Shown here: one piece after another, positions 8,150-16,226 of the stretch
Layout of the letters: every line of letters starts with the position of its first letter
Position numbering within the stretch: the stretch's first letter is position 1
Assembly (NCBI GenBank): GCA_018971525.1
Contig: JAGXAR010000030.1
Span: forward strand, 1-40,000
Direction: 5' to 3'
Source of the DNA: Nitrospirota bacterium
GTDB lineage: Bacteria > Nitrospirota > Nitrospiria > Nitrospirales > Nitrospiraceae
DNA length: 40,000 bases
Notes under the pieces: generated by a model
What the model saw: only the letters and a program-made list of their open reading frames with translations
Told to the model about the DNA's origin: nothing
Databases searched by the model: none
Made by a program: the position numbers and the translations under genes

Positions 8150-8581
8150 ATGCCTCCCGTTCAAGAGTTCTTGCGGTTGCGCCTGCTGGTCCTCGCATGG
8201 GTGATCGCCTGGGTCACGACAGTTCCTCTTTTCCATACCCATCTCCCCGACACAACTGATCGTTGGTCCTCTCTTCAGAGCTTTGGAGCTCACACCGTTT
8301 TTACTCCTGATCTCCCCGGTGAATTCTCCTGCCCTCACGATCATTTCGCTCACTTGTCGAAACGGGTCTCGAACTCTCCGGAGCTTGGCTTCGTTCTCTC
8401 GACAGACGATTCTAAAAGTCGAAAGATGAGACAGTTAAGTGTCCTCGGCGTTGTGTGCTGTCTTCCTAACAGGCCAATCCTATCCAACTCGGCTATTGAA
8501 TCGCGTGCGACACACCGCAGGCTTCTTCTGTTCTCGCCTCCTCAAGGCCCTCGTGCTCCCCCTTCCGTTGTCTCCTCGTAA
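8150..8581 (+). CDS. Small exported His-containing protein, possibly metal-related
   Basis: The 143-aa product starts with a hydrophobic segment (residues about 8-25, LRLLVLAWVIAWVTTV) consistent with a signal peptide or anchor, followed by PLFHTHLPD. A second cluster, CPHDHFAH, lies about residue 61. The C-terminus SPPQGPRAPPSV resembles the tail of small DUF2946-like proteins often found beside heavy-metal genes. That likeness is from memory and is weak. GAGG lies about 8 bases before the ATG. The metal-type palindrome upstream supports a metal role, but no efflux gene is adjacent. Function unproven. Confidence 0.6.
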   Translation: MPPVQEFLRLRLLVLAWVIAWVTTVPLFHTHLPDTTDRWSSLQSFGAHTVFTPDLPGEFSCPHDHFAHLSKRVSNSPELGFVLSTDDSKSRKMRQLSVLGVVCCLPNRPILSNSAIESRATHRRLLLFSPPQGPRAPPSVVSS

Positions 8582-8715
8582 ATTTTTCTGCAAACAGTGG
8601 CACTGCTGCTCAGCCTTAGAGGCGTGACGCACTGTTAATGGGCCAACCTGCAAGGGGTGACGCACCCTACACCAGTGTTGCTTGGATGCCCGATAATCGT
8701 GGTGAGGATGAATAA

Positions 8716-10212
8716 ATGGCCACACGTATAGCGGACGTTATCTTGAAGACTGCAAGTCTGGTTCTGTACGGCTTCTGGTGCTATCTGGTCGGGCATCATG
8801 GGTGGGACTCATTATATCTCGTGCCTCTCATCCTGATCGCCGGGTTATTGGTAACATTGCGGCTACCCCCAAACTTCCGCGTCAATGCTGTCCTTGTCGG
8901 CATGGCCCTTTGCATCAGCGCCTATGCAGGTGAATTGGTGCTTGCGGTCGAAGACGATCTGTCTCCGGTTCAGTCACGGATGCAGTGGCTTCCCTTCCAA
9001 TCTGGGGAGGAATATGCGGACGCACGTGCTCTCGCCGCCAGCCCATCGGGCATTTCCTTTGACAGACGAAGTCGCCTCCAAGTGCTAACTGATTTGCGAG
9101 CCAAGAACGTTGATGCGTGGCCTTCCATAGCGCCACAGTTTTTGTTCGATGGCTGGCCGAACTCCTACGAGGACCCCGTCATTGAGATCAACGGCGCCCC
9201 GGCCCTGCCGCTTGGTGGCGTTTCCAACACCACCACGGTGTACTGCAATGAGAACGGCTACTATGTAATTTATGAGAGTGATGAGCATGGATTTGAGAAT
9301 CCAAAGGGCCTCTGGAGCGCACCTGACCCCCTGGATGTTGCCGTGATCGGGGACTCCTATGCCCATGGAGCATGTGTGAAGACCGAGACCAACTTTGCCT
9401 CCTTGATTCGGCAGCGCTACCCGGCGACGTTGAATCTTGGAGGGGACGGGAATGGTCCCTTACTTGAACTGGCGACACTCAAGGAGTATGTGCCGCCTCT
9501 GCGTCCCCGGGTGGTTCTCTGGTTTTACTTCGAGATGAATGACATGGGAGAGCTGCTTAAGGAGAAAAAGACATTTTTAACGAAATATTTGACGCCGGAG
9601 TTTACACAGGGATTGATAGCCAGGCAAGCGGAGATTGATCAGGCCTTAAAAAGGCATGTGGATCGAACATTGGAGAATTTCACCGTGCGAAGTAAGCTGG
9701 TATTTTTCTCTGAACACCTACGTGATCCGCTCAGTCACTCAGATGAATTTGAAGCGCTGATCAAGATGTCCCATCTCCGGAAAGCTGCTGAGCAAGTTCT
9801 GGTGAGATTTTCGCAGGGACCCAAAGATGAAGTGCAGGCCCTTGCTCCCCTTCCGGCGCTGTCTCGTGATGACCTCGATCTGTTTGCTAAGACTTTGTCG
9901 CAAGCGAAGAGCACGGTGTCCCAATGGGGGGGCAAGCTGGTCTTCGTCTACCTGCCGCAGTATGAACGGTACGCTAAGCCAGAGTTCGTCAACAAGGATC
10001 GGGAGCAGGTCCTTCGGATCGTGCGAGACCTGGATCTCCCACTGATCGATCTACATCCTAGATTTCAGGCCCAGGCTGATCCTTTGAGTCTTTTCCCCTT
10101 CAGGCGGCGTGGTCATTACAATGAGAAAGGCCATCGGGTTGTGGCCGAAGAGGTGCTCAATTTTCTACGGGACATGCACTTGGAACCAAGCAGGAAGAAT
10201 AATCCCACGTAG
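8716..10212 (+). CDS. Membrane-anchored SGNH/GDSL-family hydrolase
   Basis: The 498-aa protein has two or three hydrophobic helices in residues 10-80, then a soluble domain. The nucleophile block VIGDSYAHG places catalytic Ser at 214 (Asp213). The last block RRGHYNEKGHRVVAE supplies the catalytic His (467) and the family's GH pair. FEMNDMG at about 273-279 may be the block with the oxyanion Asn. Such enzymes de-esterify or transfer acyl groups on cell-surface polysaccharides; the domain probably lies outside the inner membrane. GTGAGG precedes the ATG. No polysaccharide genes are nearby, so the substrate is unknown. Confidence 0.8.
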   Translation: MATRIADVILKTASLVLYGFWCYLVGHHGWDSLYLVPLILIAGLLVTLRLPPNFRVNAVLVGMALCISAYAGELVLAVEDDLSPVQSRMQWLPFQSGEEYADARALAASPSGISFDRRSRLQVLTDLRAKNVDAWPSIAPQFLFDGWPNSYEDPVIEINGAPALPLGGVSNTTTVYCNENGYYVIYESDEHGFENPKGLWSAPDPLDVAVIGDSYAHGACVKTETNFASLIRQRYPATLNLGGDGNGPLLELATLKEYVPPLRPRVVLWFYFEMNDMGELLKEKKTFLTKYLTPEFTQGLIARQAEIDQALKRHVDRTLENFTVRSKLVFFSEHLRDPLSHSDEFEALIKMSHLRKAAEQVLVRFSQGPKDEVQALAPLPALSRDDLDLFAKTLSQAKSTVSQWGGKLVFVYLPQYERYAKPEFVNKDREQVLRIVRDLDLPLIDLHPRFQAQADPLSLFPFRRRGHYNEKGHRVVAEEVLNFLRDMHLEPSRKNNPT

Positions 10213-10537
10213 GTCCTGACTTGCAGTTTAGGCATCACAGGTAACTATTCCGAGAGACCAAGAAAATCGTAAGAGCTGTGTTACCCGTCATTCTCTTAGT
10301 GCCATCCGGCGTGTCTGCCGTGTCCGATCCAGGGGCTATGATCGCCCGGTATTGCACGCGTCCAATAAAGGCGTCTTTTCCGGTGTTACTCTGGTTGGGA
10401 TGGCCTGGTTGGTTCCCCACTGCGCGCATCGACCGAGCACCGCCCTTGATATGAGAATCTGAAGATTCCTGTGTGCGTGGTCGGCGAGCAGATAAACGAG
10501 TCCGTTCTACTTTCCAAGGCTTCCCTTCCACTCACCA
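10213..10537. other. Intergenic stretch with decayed family B fragments
   Basis: No gene is supported. ACTGCGCGCATCGACCGAGC at about 10420 matches the core of the family B copy at 19206. The rest looks like degraded repeat DNA. Confidence 0.45.
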
Positions 10538-10633
10538 GCAGGGCGACCAGACTGTCCTTCACTGCGCGCGTCCAACGAGGGCCTTCTGAGGCGGTGCGTT
10601 GTGCGAGCACAAAGGGCAGTCCGGTCGCCCTGC
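10538..10633. repeat. Family B palindromic element, copy 2 (diverged core)
   Basis: Arms 10538-10559 and 10612-10633 are inverted copies with 20 of 22 matches. The core is diverged and carries AACGAGGGCCTTCTGA, which also occurs near 19148. It ends 3 bp from the stop codon of the methyltransferase gene and could act as its terminator. Confidence 0.7.
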
Positions 10634-10635
10634 CT

Positions 10636-12126
10636 CTACTTCTGCGAATACCACCGATAGCCTTGGTTCTCCGAGAAGCTGGCTTTAGGGGTTCCGCCGG
10701 GCTTTTCCAATAACAAGACTTTGAAGTCGATGAGACCGAACCAGGCGGGATCTGCCACGTCATGGTAGTGGCAGCCGTGGAGTTTCGGGAGCATGTCGCC
10801 CAGCGCCTGCTGCAATTCCTTCTCCGTATAGGCTCGCACGATGAAGGGCTTGTTCATGGCCTGGCAGAACCGCTGAATGGTATAGGCCGCGCCGGTACAG
10901 AGCACTTTGGTATCCGGTTTGATGGCGAGGAACTGGGGTAGCGAGAGATAGCGCTCTTGAAAGCCCAGCCAGCGGGTCGCCTGGCGCAGGTGGCTGTACT
11001 GGACTTCGTACTCCGTGTGGCCGGGCAGCTTGACCGGCGCCGGCCAGCCTTCTTCGATCCCGAATTCAGTGAGGAACGCCCTGCCGCCCGGCTTCAATAC
11101 CCGCCACAATTCTGCCACGAATCGGAAGGGGCCGAGGTTGAAGATCACGTCCTCCGGCAGGTCCGCGCCCAACGGCAGCCGCACGCGTCTGATCCAATCC
11201 AACGCTTCCTGATGCTGCGGCGTGGCGCCTTTCCCATCGAGGAGTTCTTTCCTGGTCAGCTTCACCGGCGTCATGTCGGCCATGTTCTCGTTGTCGATGA
11301 CGAGGTCGACGGAGTTGTCTTTGAAGGGAAGCCATTCGCCGTTAGCGCGGGTGCCGATGCCTCCCCAACCTCCGGCCTTGGCGCGGGTGACTTGCAGCTT
11401 GAGGAAGGGCTGGGTGATGTCGAGGGAGATGTACCGGATGGCCTGCTTTTCGAACGGCAAGAGCTCCTTGCCTAACTCTCGGGCGAGGTATCCGAGTCCG
11501 CCGCCCACTTCCACGATGACGCGTGGTTTGGGGGCGAACCAGCCCAGTTTCCGCAATTGCCGCATGAGCAGCCGGCCATAGGTCAAGCCGTTGAGCGTGT
11601 CGTTCGGTTCCCGGAAGAGATGCGAGACAGTAGTTTCGATCAGGTCGAAGTGGCCGTCGTCTTCACCGCTGTCGGTCAGTTCGTGGTGATGAAAGTCTTC
11701 AAGATGCTCTTCGCCCTCGAACCCTTCCTGTCCTGACCAGCCTTCCCTGATTTGCTGGAGGAGCAGATCCCACTTGGCTTTGTGGCGGTGGCCGCCCGGG
11801 GGCTCTGTGCCGAAGTAGCAAAGTGAATAGGTGGGCAGGGCCCAATGTTCCAGATGCCACTGTCCCGGCTGTCCGTCCGGTCCGCAGACGCGCGTCCCGT
11901 ATTTCACCACCAGTGCCCCGACGGTGGTGTGGCCGTTCATCGCCTGTAACATCTCCAGGCCGGTGCGATTCAATCGCACGATCGGCAGGTTGTCATCGAG
12001 GGGGGCGAACCACCATTCGTCTTCGTCGTGCTGATAGGCGACGAGATCGGGGATGTGCCAGGCCAGGAGACTGAGCGTCTCCCCGGTGAGGCTGAGCGGT
12101 TCGTGAGCGGCGACAGCTGGTTTCAT
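10636..12126 (-). CDS. PqqD-like domain plus SAM-dependent methyltransferase
   Basis: The 496-aa product has two parts. Residues about 35-85 (DNLPIVRLNRTGLEML then GHTTVGALV) look like a PqqD-type peptide-binding module. Residues about 200-420 form a class I methyltransferase: motif I VEVGGGLGYLA from residue 205, the acidic LDI of the next strand, a DNSVDLVIDNE segment, and LKPGGRAFLTEFG. Between them is a His/Asp/Glu-rich linker. PqqD modules usually guide a precursor peptide to a modifying enzyme, so peptide or protein methylation is possible, but no precursor or radical-SAM gene is visible. SD is weak (AGGT 10 bases upstream). Cytoplasmic. Confidence 0.65.
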   Translation of the reverse strand: MKPAVAAHEPLSLTGETLSLLAWHIPDLVAYQHDEDEWWFAPLDDNLPIVRLNRTGLEMLQAMNGHTTVGALVVKYGTRVCGPDGQPGQWHLEHWALPTYSLCYFGTEPPGGHRHKAKWDLLLQQIREGWSGQEGFEGEEHLEDFHHHELTDSGEDDGHFDLIETTVSHLFREPNDTLNGLTYGRLLMRQLRKLGWFAPKPRVIVEVGGGLGYLARELGKELLPFEKQAIRYISLDITQPFLKLQVTRAKAGGWGGIGTRANGEWLPFKDNSVDLVIDNENMADMTPVKLTRKELLDGKGATPQHQEALDWIRRVRLPLGADLPEDVIFNLGPFRFVAELWRVLKPGGRAFLTEFGIEEGWPAPVKLPGHTEYEVQYSHLRQATRWLGFQERYLSLPQFLAIKPDTKVLCTGAAYTIQRFCQAMNKPFIVRAYTEKELQQALGDMLPKLHGCHYHDVADPAWFGLIDFKVLLLEKPGGTPKASFSENQGYRWYSQK

Positions 12127-12292
12127 GATCGACGTGACCTGTTTGAGCGCCGCAGCCTACACGACGGGCCGGGATCCTCGCAAGGGCTTAAGAGGCGTGA
12201 CGCGTCGTTCGTGAAGCGCCCCTGATCCCGTGAAGCGTGAAGGTCTTCCGGGATTTAGCGAGATGCGATCGATGAGGTATGAACGACGGGCT

Positions 12293-12667
12293 TTAGAGCT
12301 GGGAGGGGACAGATGAGTCCGTGACGGTGATGACTCCACGCATGATGGGGTGAATACGGCAGATGTAGGGGTATCGGCCAGGAGCGAGTCCGGGGAGTGC
12401 AAAGGTGCCGTTTGGCAGCACGAGGCCGGAATCGAAGGCGCATTGATCGCCGTCCTCCAAACAACCGGTATGGGTCACAGTGTGTTCTGCCGCGGTAGGG
12501 TTTTCCCACTTGATCGGAGATCCGGTCGAGACGGTGACAGACTTCGGGACGAAGTAGGGGGATCCGCTCTCAATAATGATGGCGGTGTAGGGGGGCGTCG
12601 CTGCCGTCGGCCAAGCCGAGAATAGCCCCAGTATCAGTCCTGTGAGGATGATCATGCGGGAAGTCAT
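12293..12667 (-). CDS. Exported cupredoxin (plastocyanin/azurin-like)
   Basis: The 124-aa product has a signal peptide (residues 1-23, ending near TAA) and a single type 1 copper domain. Likely ligands are His62 (AEHTVTH), Cys103, His106 and Met109 in YICRIHPIM. It probably carries electrons in the periplasm; in nitrite oxidisers such small blue copper proteins are common, but the partner is not shown here. I prefer the ATG at 12667, with GGTGAGG 5 to 7 bases upstream and directly before the signal peptide, over the one at 12688. A good promoter lies upstream at 12739-12766. Confidence 0.87.
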   Translation of the reverse strand: MTSRMIILTGLILGLFSAWPTAATPPYTAIIIESGSPYFVPKSVTVSTGSPIKWENPTAAEHTVTHTGCLEDGDQCAFDSGLVLPNGTFALPGLAPGRYPYICRIHPIMRGVITVTDSSVPSQL

Positions 12668-12738
12668 TGGGTGCCTCACCCGATCCAATCTCTATTCACT
12701 AAGAGCCAGTTTCTGCAAGAAGGGTTCGCTCTTTTTCA

Positions 12739-12766
12739 CTTATAATTATTTTACCATGCCGGTCAA
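12739..12766 (-). promoter_or_regulatory. Sigma70-type promoter of the cupredoxin gene
   Basis: On the minus strand TTGACC (12766-12761) and TATAAG (12744-12739) are 16 bp apart, each matching 5 of 6 consensus bases. Transcription would start near 12732, giving a leader of about 65 nt. The local A+T richness is unusual for this window and supports the call. Confidence 0.65.
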
Positions 12767-12906
12767 GGTCAAGTAGGGGGTAGAAACCATCGTATGCTGA
12801 AGGTATGCGGAAGCCGCGCGCTTGACGTCAGGGCCTGATTGTACCATCCTCCGCTCCGGGCCCGCCTATGTTTTGACAGATGGTCTGAATTCTGCGGGAG
12901 GCTTTT

Positions 12907-13911
12907 GTGGGAGCCATTCGGAGGCTTGTTCGGATCGGACTGGTGGCCTGTACTATTGGACTAGTTCTGGGCGAGGCAGGCGGCGTTGACCTATGGGCGT
13001 TGACGCTCACAGCTCCCCAGCCGGACGCAGTCCTGCCCTCTGGCGGTGCGACCCCCGTTGTGGTTGAAGTGGGGAAAGACGTGAATCTCCGAAGCGTCAA
13101 GTACTATTGGTATCGTGCCGATGAGGAGCCTCTGGCCTCGCACCAGGCCCAGCCGGCTCCGTTCAGTCCGGCCGGGGCCGCATCCCCGTTTTCAGGTGCG
13201 GTTGGGATTCCAGCCGATGCCCTGGGAATGATGCGTCTCCTTGTCGTGGGGGAAGTGACGCGGGGTCGGTTAGCCGGATACGAGGACTTCGACGAGGTGC
13301 TTGTCACGGTGGAGCCCGCGGCCACGCTCACAAATATTGAGTTTGCAGTGCAAAAGCCTTGGCGATTAGACACGATCGGACAACGTGTCGTGGTGCCGGC
13401 TGTCGGGCAATTTTCCGATGGCGTCCTTCGTCCACTTACGTCGCCTAAGTCCGGGAGTACATACCGATCATCGGACGAGTCGGTCGTGCAGGTCGATGCC
13501 GCAGGGATCGTCCAGGTTATGGGGAATGGAAAGGCGCGTATTACCGTCTGGTACCGAGGGAAGTCAGGGGTTGTGGAGGTGTCCGTGGATGCCGATGCCA
13601 CGGAGAATCGTGCGCCGATCGCGCGAATCGCTTCGGAGTTGCACGCCAAAACCGGCAGCCTGGTTGTGCTCGATGGCCTCCAGAGCAGTGACCCGGATGG
13701 CGATCCGCTGCGCTACTCATGGAAGCAGATTCGCGGCCATCGGGTGACCCTGAGCAACGTCAATGAAGCCAAGGCCACGTTTGTTGCTCCGCCGGTGTCA
13801 GAGCCAAAATCATTCCAATTTGCGCTCACGGTGATGGACATGGCGGGGCCGGATAGGGTGAAGGGGGCGGATAGTCTTCCGGCGATTATCACCGTGCTGG
13901 TGAGTCCGTGA
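12907..13911 (+). CDS. Exported protein with Ig-like (BIG2-type) and PKD-like domains
   Basis: The 334-aa product begins with a signal peptide (residues 1-32). Residues about 125-205 look like a bacterial Ig-like (BIG2) domain (GQFSDGVLRPLT, YRSSDESVVQVDAAGIVQV, GKARITV). Residues about 210-334 look like a PKD/REJ-type domain with GLQSSDPDGDPLRYSW and a closing strand ITVLVSP. Such domains are found in surface or adhesive proteins. The GTG start at 12907 has GGGAGG 6 bases upstream. There is no anchor, so it is probably secreted or loosely attached. No partner gene is evident. Confidence 0.75.
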   Translation: MGAIRRLVRIGLVACTIGLVLGEAGGVDLWALTLTAPQPDAVLPSGGATPVVVEVGKDVNLRSVKYYWYRADEEPLASHQAQPAPFSPAGAASPFSGAVGIPADALGMMRLLVVGEVTRGRLAGYEDFDEVLVTVEPAATLTNIEFAVQKPWRLDTIGQRVVVPAVGQFSDGVLRPLTSPKSGSTYRSSDESVVQVDAAGIVQVMGNGKARITVWYRGKSGVVEVSVDADATENRAPIARIASELHAKTGSLVVLDGLQSSDPDGDPLRYSWKQIRGHRVTLSNVNEAKATFVAPPVSEPKSFQFALTVMDMAGPDRVKGADSLPAIITVLVSP

Positions 13912-13924
13912 GGATCTCCCTCGA

Positions 13925-14150
13925 GCAGGATGCTGAAAAAGTCTGCCGCGTTCTTAGAAGGTTAAGGCTGAGATGAAGAAAGTCAGGTCTTCGCTTGACC
14001 TCGACCTCAGCCCACCTCACTCGCTATGGCATGCTTGGAGCAACGCGCGTCCCGGGGTGAAGAGGCTGTTTTGGCAGACTCAGGGCGGGCGGGTGAAGTA
14101 GCCGCTGGGGCTGGGCAGGTAAGAAGAGCGATCATTTCAGCATCCTTTTA
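13925..14150. repeat. Family A intergenic element, inverted relative to the 3621 copy
   Basis: The left end (13925-13947) reads GCAGGATGCTGAAAAAGTC and the right end (about 14134-14150) is partly decayed. The inner part (to about 14035) matches the reverse complement of the 3621-3774 element; the remainder carries a GC-rich core shared with the 22509 copy. It fills most of the 331-bp gap between the Ig-like and histone-like genes; nothing else is seen there. Confidence 0.7.
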
Positions 14151-14242
14151 GAGGGGGTAGATGTGTGAGTTGCAAGACTCTATAGGTTCATGCTAGATGG
14201 AGGCCGCGTCAGACATCCAATGGATGAGAAAGGGGAAATTCG

Positions 14243-14743
14243 ATGGCGAAGAACAAGAAGCAGTCCGCGAAGAAGACACCTGCGAAGGCCAAAGCCAAAG
14301 CCAAAGCCAAAGGAAAGCCCGCAGTGAAGAAGGTAGCCAAGAAACCCGCTGCAAAGAAAGCTCCGAAGAAAGCTGGCACGAAAACTGCCAAGAAGCGCTC
14401 TGCGGTGGCACCCAAGCCCGCCGTGAAAAAAGCGGTGGTGAAGCCCGTATCAGCCGTCTCATCGAAGCCAGCGGCTGCCCCGGCCCTGGACAAGAAATCC
14501 GTGAAGCCGTTCGAGGCTGAGGAACCTCAGAAGCCCTCGTTGTCGCGGCCGATGGGGTCGCCAATACCGAAAGACGCCGATTTTGACGAGGAACTGGGCG
14601 AGGATGATCTGGGTATAGCTGGTGAAGCTGATGAGGATGTGGAAGAAGAACTCACGCTGGACGGAGAAGATGAAGACGATGCCGATTTTCTTGAAAAGCC
14701 GGAAGGCCTGTTAGACGACGCAGACGATTACCACACGCACTGA
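14243..14743 (+). CDS. Histone H1-like Lys/Ala-rich protein with acidic tail
   Basis: The 166-aa protein is split by charge. Residues 1-90 are Lys/Ala/Pro-rich with AKKTPAKAKAKAKAK and PAVKK, PAAKK units, as in bacterial histone H1-like (Hc1/AlgP-type) proteins. Residues about 110-166 are Asp/Glu-rich (ELGEDDLG, EDEDDADFL). The basic half could bind DNA or RNA and the acidic half could compete for it or bind proteins. AAAGGGGA lies 7 bases before the ATG. A GCCAAA hexamer is repeated four times in tandem at 14288-14311, encoding the AK run. Function is inferred from composition. Confidence 0.75.
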   Translation: MAKNKKQSAKKTPAKAKAKAKAKGKPAVKKVAKKPAAKKAPKKAGTKTAKKRSAVAPKPAVKKAVVKPVSAVSSKPAAAPALDKKSVKPFEAEEPQKPSLSRPMGSPIPKDADFDEELGEDDLGIAGEADEDVEEELTLDGEDEDDADFLEKPEGLLDDADDYHTH

Positions 14744-14767
14744 CACCCGCACGGGATGCCTATTCTG

Positions 14768-14787
14768 GACGACTCGGCCGAGTTGTC
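14768..14787. other. Near-perfect 20-bp palindrome
   Basis: GACGACTCGG is followed directly by CCGAGTTGTC, a 10-bp inverted repeat with one G-T wobble. It lies 25 bp after the histone-like gene and 93 bp before the next. It may be a protein-binding site or a weak terminator without a T run. Confidence 0.4.
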
Positions 14788-14880
14788 TAGCCCGATGACG
14801 TTGTGAGTCTGTCCCGGTATCAAGGCGTCCGTTCCACATGTGTATCATCCTCCCGCTGAATACTCTGTGATGAACCTCCA

Positions 14881-15327
14881 ATGAGTCATTTTTTGTTTGT
14901 GGCCGGGGCCTTGCGAGAACGCACCTCGGAGGAAAGTGCCGAACTGCAGCTCGGGCATGGTCTCTGGGGGCTCTGCACCGGGCTGATCAGGACGAATCTC
15001 CAGACCTATCTCGATGCGCAGTCCCGTGGGCTTGTGTATGTGCTGAAGGTCGGGCTCTGTGCCGAGTTTCAGATCCTGTCGCCTGTGTTGGATTTCTCCG
15101 CGTTGGATGCGTTCCTCAGCGATGAGCTGAGAACTGAGGCCAGATTTGGCTTTGTGCGAATTGACGGGGTGCGCCGGTTGGCCTGCTCGTCCGCTGCCAG
15201 CCAGGCGCTGCTGCTCAACGTGTTGCAGATTGCCGATCAGGCCGAACTCACTCGACGATTGACGTTGGGCATGCATCGGCTGACGCAAGTGGAGTATGAG
15301 GCGATCATGCGGGGAGCCACAGCTTAG
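14881..15327 (+). CDS. Conserved-looking hypothetical protein
   Basis: The 148-aa product has no signal peptide or membrane helix and no motif I recognise. It is mixed alpha/beta with two Cys near residues 37 and 60 (GLCTG, GLCAE) and one in RLACSS. Codon use resembles the neighbours and the frame is open over its full length, which supports a real gene. The ATG lacks a clear SD. It is convergent with the S16 protease gene, the 107-bp gap being a family A repeat. Function unknown. Confidence 0.6.
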   Translation: MSHFLFVAGALRERTSEESAELQLGHGLWGLCTGLIRTNLQTYLDAQSRGLVYVLKVGLCAEFQILSPVLDFSALDAFLSDELRTEARFGFVRIDGVRRLACSSAASQALLLNVLQIADQAELTRRLTLGMHRLTQVEYEAIMRGATA

Positions 15328-15434
15328 TAGGTTGAGGCCGAGGTCAAGGTTGAGCGAAGATCAGACTCTTTTTTTTCAGCCTTGGCCTGAGCCGTAACCC
15401 TCAAGGAAGCCGGCGGCCTTTTTCAACATCCTGC
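15328..15434. repeat. Family A element, left end truncated
   Basis: The sequence starts right after the stop of the upstream gene and matches the 3621 copy from its AGGCTGAGG segment to the CTTTTTCAACATCCTGC end. Its terminal CTAG provides the stop codon of the convergent S16 protease gene. Placed between two convergent genes, its hairpin with T runs may end both transcripts. Confidence 0.7.
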
Positions 15435-16081
15435 TAGATACGTTGGCCCGTCATCAGCTGATAGGCCTCATCGATGGTATCGACTTCCTTCACTGCCACA
15501 TTGAGCTGAAATCCCAATTCGTTCAGGTTCCATCGCGCGTCATAAATCTGTCCGCGTGGAACCAGCACGGTGCGATAACCTTCTCGTGCGGCGGCACGAA
15601 TCTTATCCGGGATGCTGCCCACCGGGCCGATCTGTCCTCCCGGCTCAATGGTTCCGGTCAGGGCAATGCCTCGTTGAATGTGCTCGCCCTTGAACATGGC
15701 GATGAATCCCACGGCCATAGCCGCGCCGGCGCTTGGTCCGTCGCTGCCTGTGGGCTGGTAGGCCACCCCTTGTACAGACACGGTCCCGCTATGCTGGACC
15801 GAGGGCGTGCGTTCGACGGCATAGGCAAAGGCCTGAGCCATGGCGCCTAAATGAGCGTTTCCCAGTCGCACGCCGGCGAGGAGCCATTGTAGTTGAACGG
15901 GATTCGGTTCCGGTTTCTTGTCCCACCACATCATCAGGATCTCAAACACGCCGAGATTGTTCTGGCGAATCGCGGCCAGGACCGGGAGTTCAATGACGCT
16001 GTCCGCCGAGACCGACAGCGAGTTCCCACACAGGAGGGTGATGATCAAGATATAGGTGACGGCAAGATGGCGTGGCATCAT
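15434..16081 (-). CDS. Exported Lon-type (S16) serine protease domain protein
   Basis: The 215-aa product has a signal peptide (about residues 1-27) followed by a stand-alone Lon C-terminal protease domain. The Ser-Lys dyad is visible: Ser117 in GSDGPSAGAAMAV and Lys160 in GPVGSIPDKIRAA. No AAA+ ATPase domain is present, unlike Lon itself. It probably acts in the periplasm, or is anchored if the signal is not cut. I chose the ATG at 16081 (GGGGAG upstream); the frame is open to 16150 but no better SD is found there. It is divergent from the pentapeptide-repeat gene. Confidence 0.82.
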   Translation of the reverse strand: MMPRHLAVTYILIITLLCGNSLSVSADSVIELPVLAAIRQNNLGVFEILMMWWDKKPEPNPVQLQWLLAGVRLGNAHLGAMAQAFAYAVERTPSVQHSGTVSVQGVAYQPTGSDGPSAGAAMAVGFIAMFKGEHIQRGIALTGTIEPGGQIGPVGSIPDKIRAAAREGYRTVLVPRGQIYDARWNLNELGFQLNVAVKEVDTIDEAYQLMTGQRI

Positions 16082-16226
16082 GGGGCTCCCCATGCGATAG
16101 AGAGAGGATGGTGTCGGCCGGTGATACGTCCGTTCGCGAAAGTGTAGCAAATCCGGTTGGGCAGTACAGCAAGTCGGCGGTTCTTGCCTTGCGTTGGGTC
16201 ATGGCATTCCGTATAAGGGCGTGCAG

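Noticed and set aside
14285-14315. Tandem repeats as a possible CRISPR or VNTR array
   Set aside because: The repeat is a 6-bp coding unit inside the histone-like gene; there are no spacers.
16194-16226. TTG start for the pentapeptide-repeat gene
   Set aside because: The ATG at 16227 has an SD and gives a clean signal peptide; the extra 11 residues would spoil it.
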